From the NCBI GenBank assembly GCA_038233055.1, contig JBBSMS010000001.1:25793-89792 (forward strand): 64,000 nt of DNA, written 5' to 3'. Source of the stretch: Salsipaludibacter sp038233055 (GTDB lineage: Bacteria > Actinomycetota > Nitriliruptoria > Nitriliruptorales > Nitriliruptoraceae). Made by a program: the position numbers and the translations under genes. Shown here in pieces: positions 63,833-64,000 of the stretch. The notes beneath the pieces were generated by a model. That model was not told where the DNA came from, did not search any database, and saw only the letters and a list, made by a program, of their open reading frames with translations. The stretch's first letter is position 1. Each line of letters starts with the position of its first letter.

Positions 63833-64000
63833 ATGTTCCGCTACATCATCCGAAGGCTCCTGCAGTTCATCCCGGTGTTCTTCGGGGCCACGTTTCTCAT
63901 CTTCTACATGGTCTTCTCGGTCCCGGGCGACCCGATCCAGGCGCTGGCGGGTGACAAGCCGGTCTCGCCACAGACGCTGGCGGTGCTCAACGATCGCTAC
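63833..64000 (+). CDS. Peptide-type ABC transporter permease, DppB/OppB family (3' end outside window)
   Basis: The first 56 residues are visible. MFRYIIRRLLQFIPVFFGAT and LIFYMVFSVPGDPIQALAG are the characteristic first transmembrane helix and the conserved PGDP segment of DppB-like permeases. GGGAGG lies 4 bases before the ATG. It would form the channel for the permuted binding protein encoded upstream. TAGGCT at 63803-63808 may supply a separate promoter after the stem-loop. Confidence 0.9.
   Translation, partial: MFRYIIRRLLQFIPVFFGATFLIFYMVFSVPGDPIQALAGDKPVSPQTLAVLNDRY

Overview
The window is bacterial chromosome from a very GC-rich organism; third codon positions are almost all G or C and many genes start with GTG. 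Gene content (WhiA, the rapZ-yvcK-whiA run, IdeR-type iron boxes, an actinobacterial SOS box, Excalibur-domain and lipobox proteins, TAnnnT -10 elements sitting just upstream of leaderless-looking starts) points to Actinomycetota. A deep-branching class such as Nitriliruptoria or Acidimicrobiia is my best guess, but the window does not prove the class. There is no phage, IS element, CRISPR array or rRNA; two tRNA genes are present.

Layout. 1-10 kb: 3' part of a secreted nuclease/5'-nucleotidase, a lone GyrB/ParE, an MscS channel, acetyl-CoA synthetase, RsgA, tRNA-Cys and tRNA-Val. 10-12.3 kb: methyltransferase, hypothetical genes, a broken sirtuin and a lipoprotein/membrane protein pair. 12.3-20.3 kb: a ferric-iron ABC transporter split into two arms and interleaved with a sugar-nucleotide epimerase and two glycosyltransferases. 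Two good IdeR/DtxR boxes control its divergent promoters, and beside it lies a DtxR-like protein that has lost its DNA-binding domain. 20.4-25.4 kb: GroES-like protein, a leucine/acyl-CoA catabolic operon whose HMG-CoA lyase is reduced to a deletion scar, and an aldehyde dehydrogenase. 25.4-34 kb: polA and a five-gene urate-to-ureidoglycolate operon (uricase, aldolase-like protein, HIU hydrolase, allantoicase-OHCU decarboxylase fusion, allantoinase). 34-45 kb: small stress-type and hypothetical genes, hisN-like phosphatase, rpsA, coaE, secreted metallopeptidase, arylsulfotransferase-like protein, uvrB. 45-51 kb: ABC-2 exporter, Excalibur protein, lipoprotein, MBL-fold hydrolase. 51-61.5 kb: uvrA, uvrC, rapZ, yvcK, whiA, gap, pgk. 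61.7 kb to the end: a peptide-type ABC transporter whose binding protein is circularly permuted, followed by the start of its permease.

The most unusual signals are structural. The peptide-binding lipoprotein carries its canonical C-terminal half before its N-terminal half. A degenerate copy of the 3' end of uvrA, and a shorter one of gap, lies directly behind each gene. HMG-CoA lyase survives as an in-frame join of its first and last segments, a sirtuin survives as its tail, and a DtxR protein as its back two domains. Together these suggest repeated tandem duplication, deletion and trimming in this lineage. A dispersed family of stem-loops (arms CCTGCC or GAGAAC, loops GAGCGNAGCGAG) and several short direct repeats occupy intergenic spaces.

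Functionally, the purine operon releases nitrogen as urea and ureidoglycolate. The iron locus appears to couple ferric uptake to surface-glycan or glycoconjugate synthesis. The three Uvr subunits are all in the window, and only uvrA has a visible SOS box.
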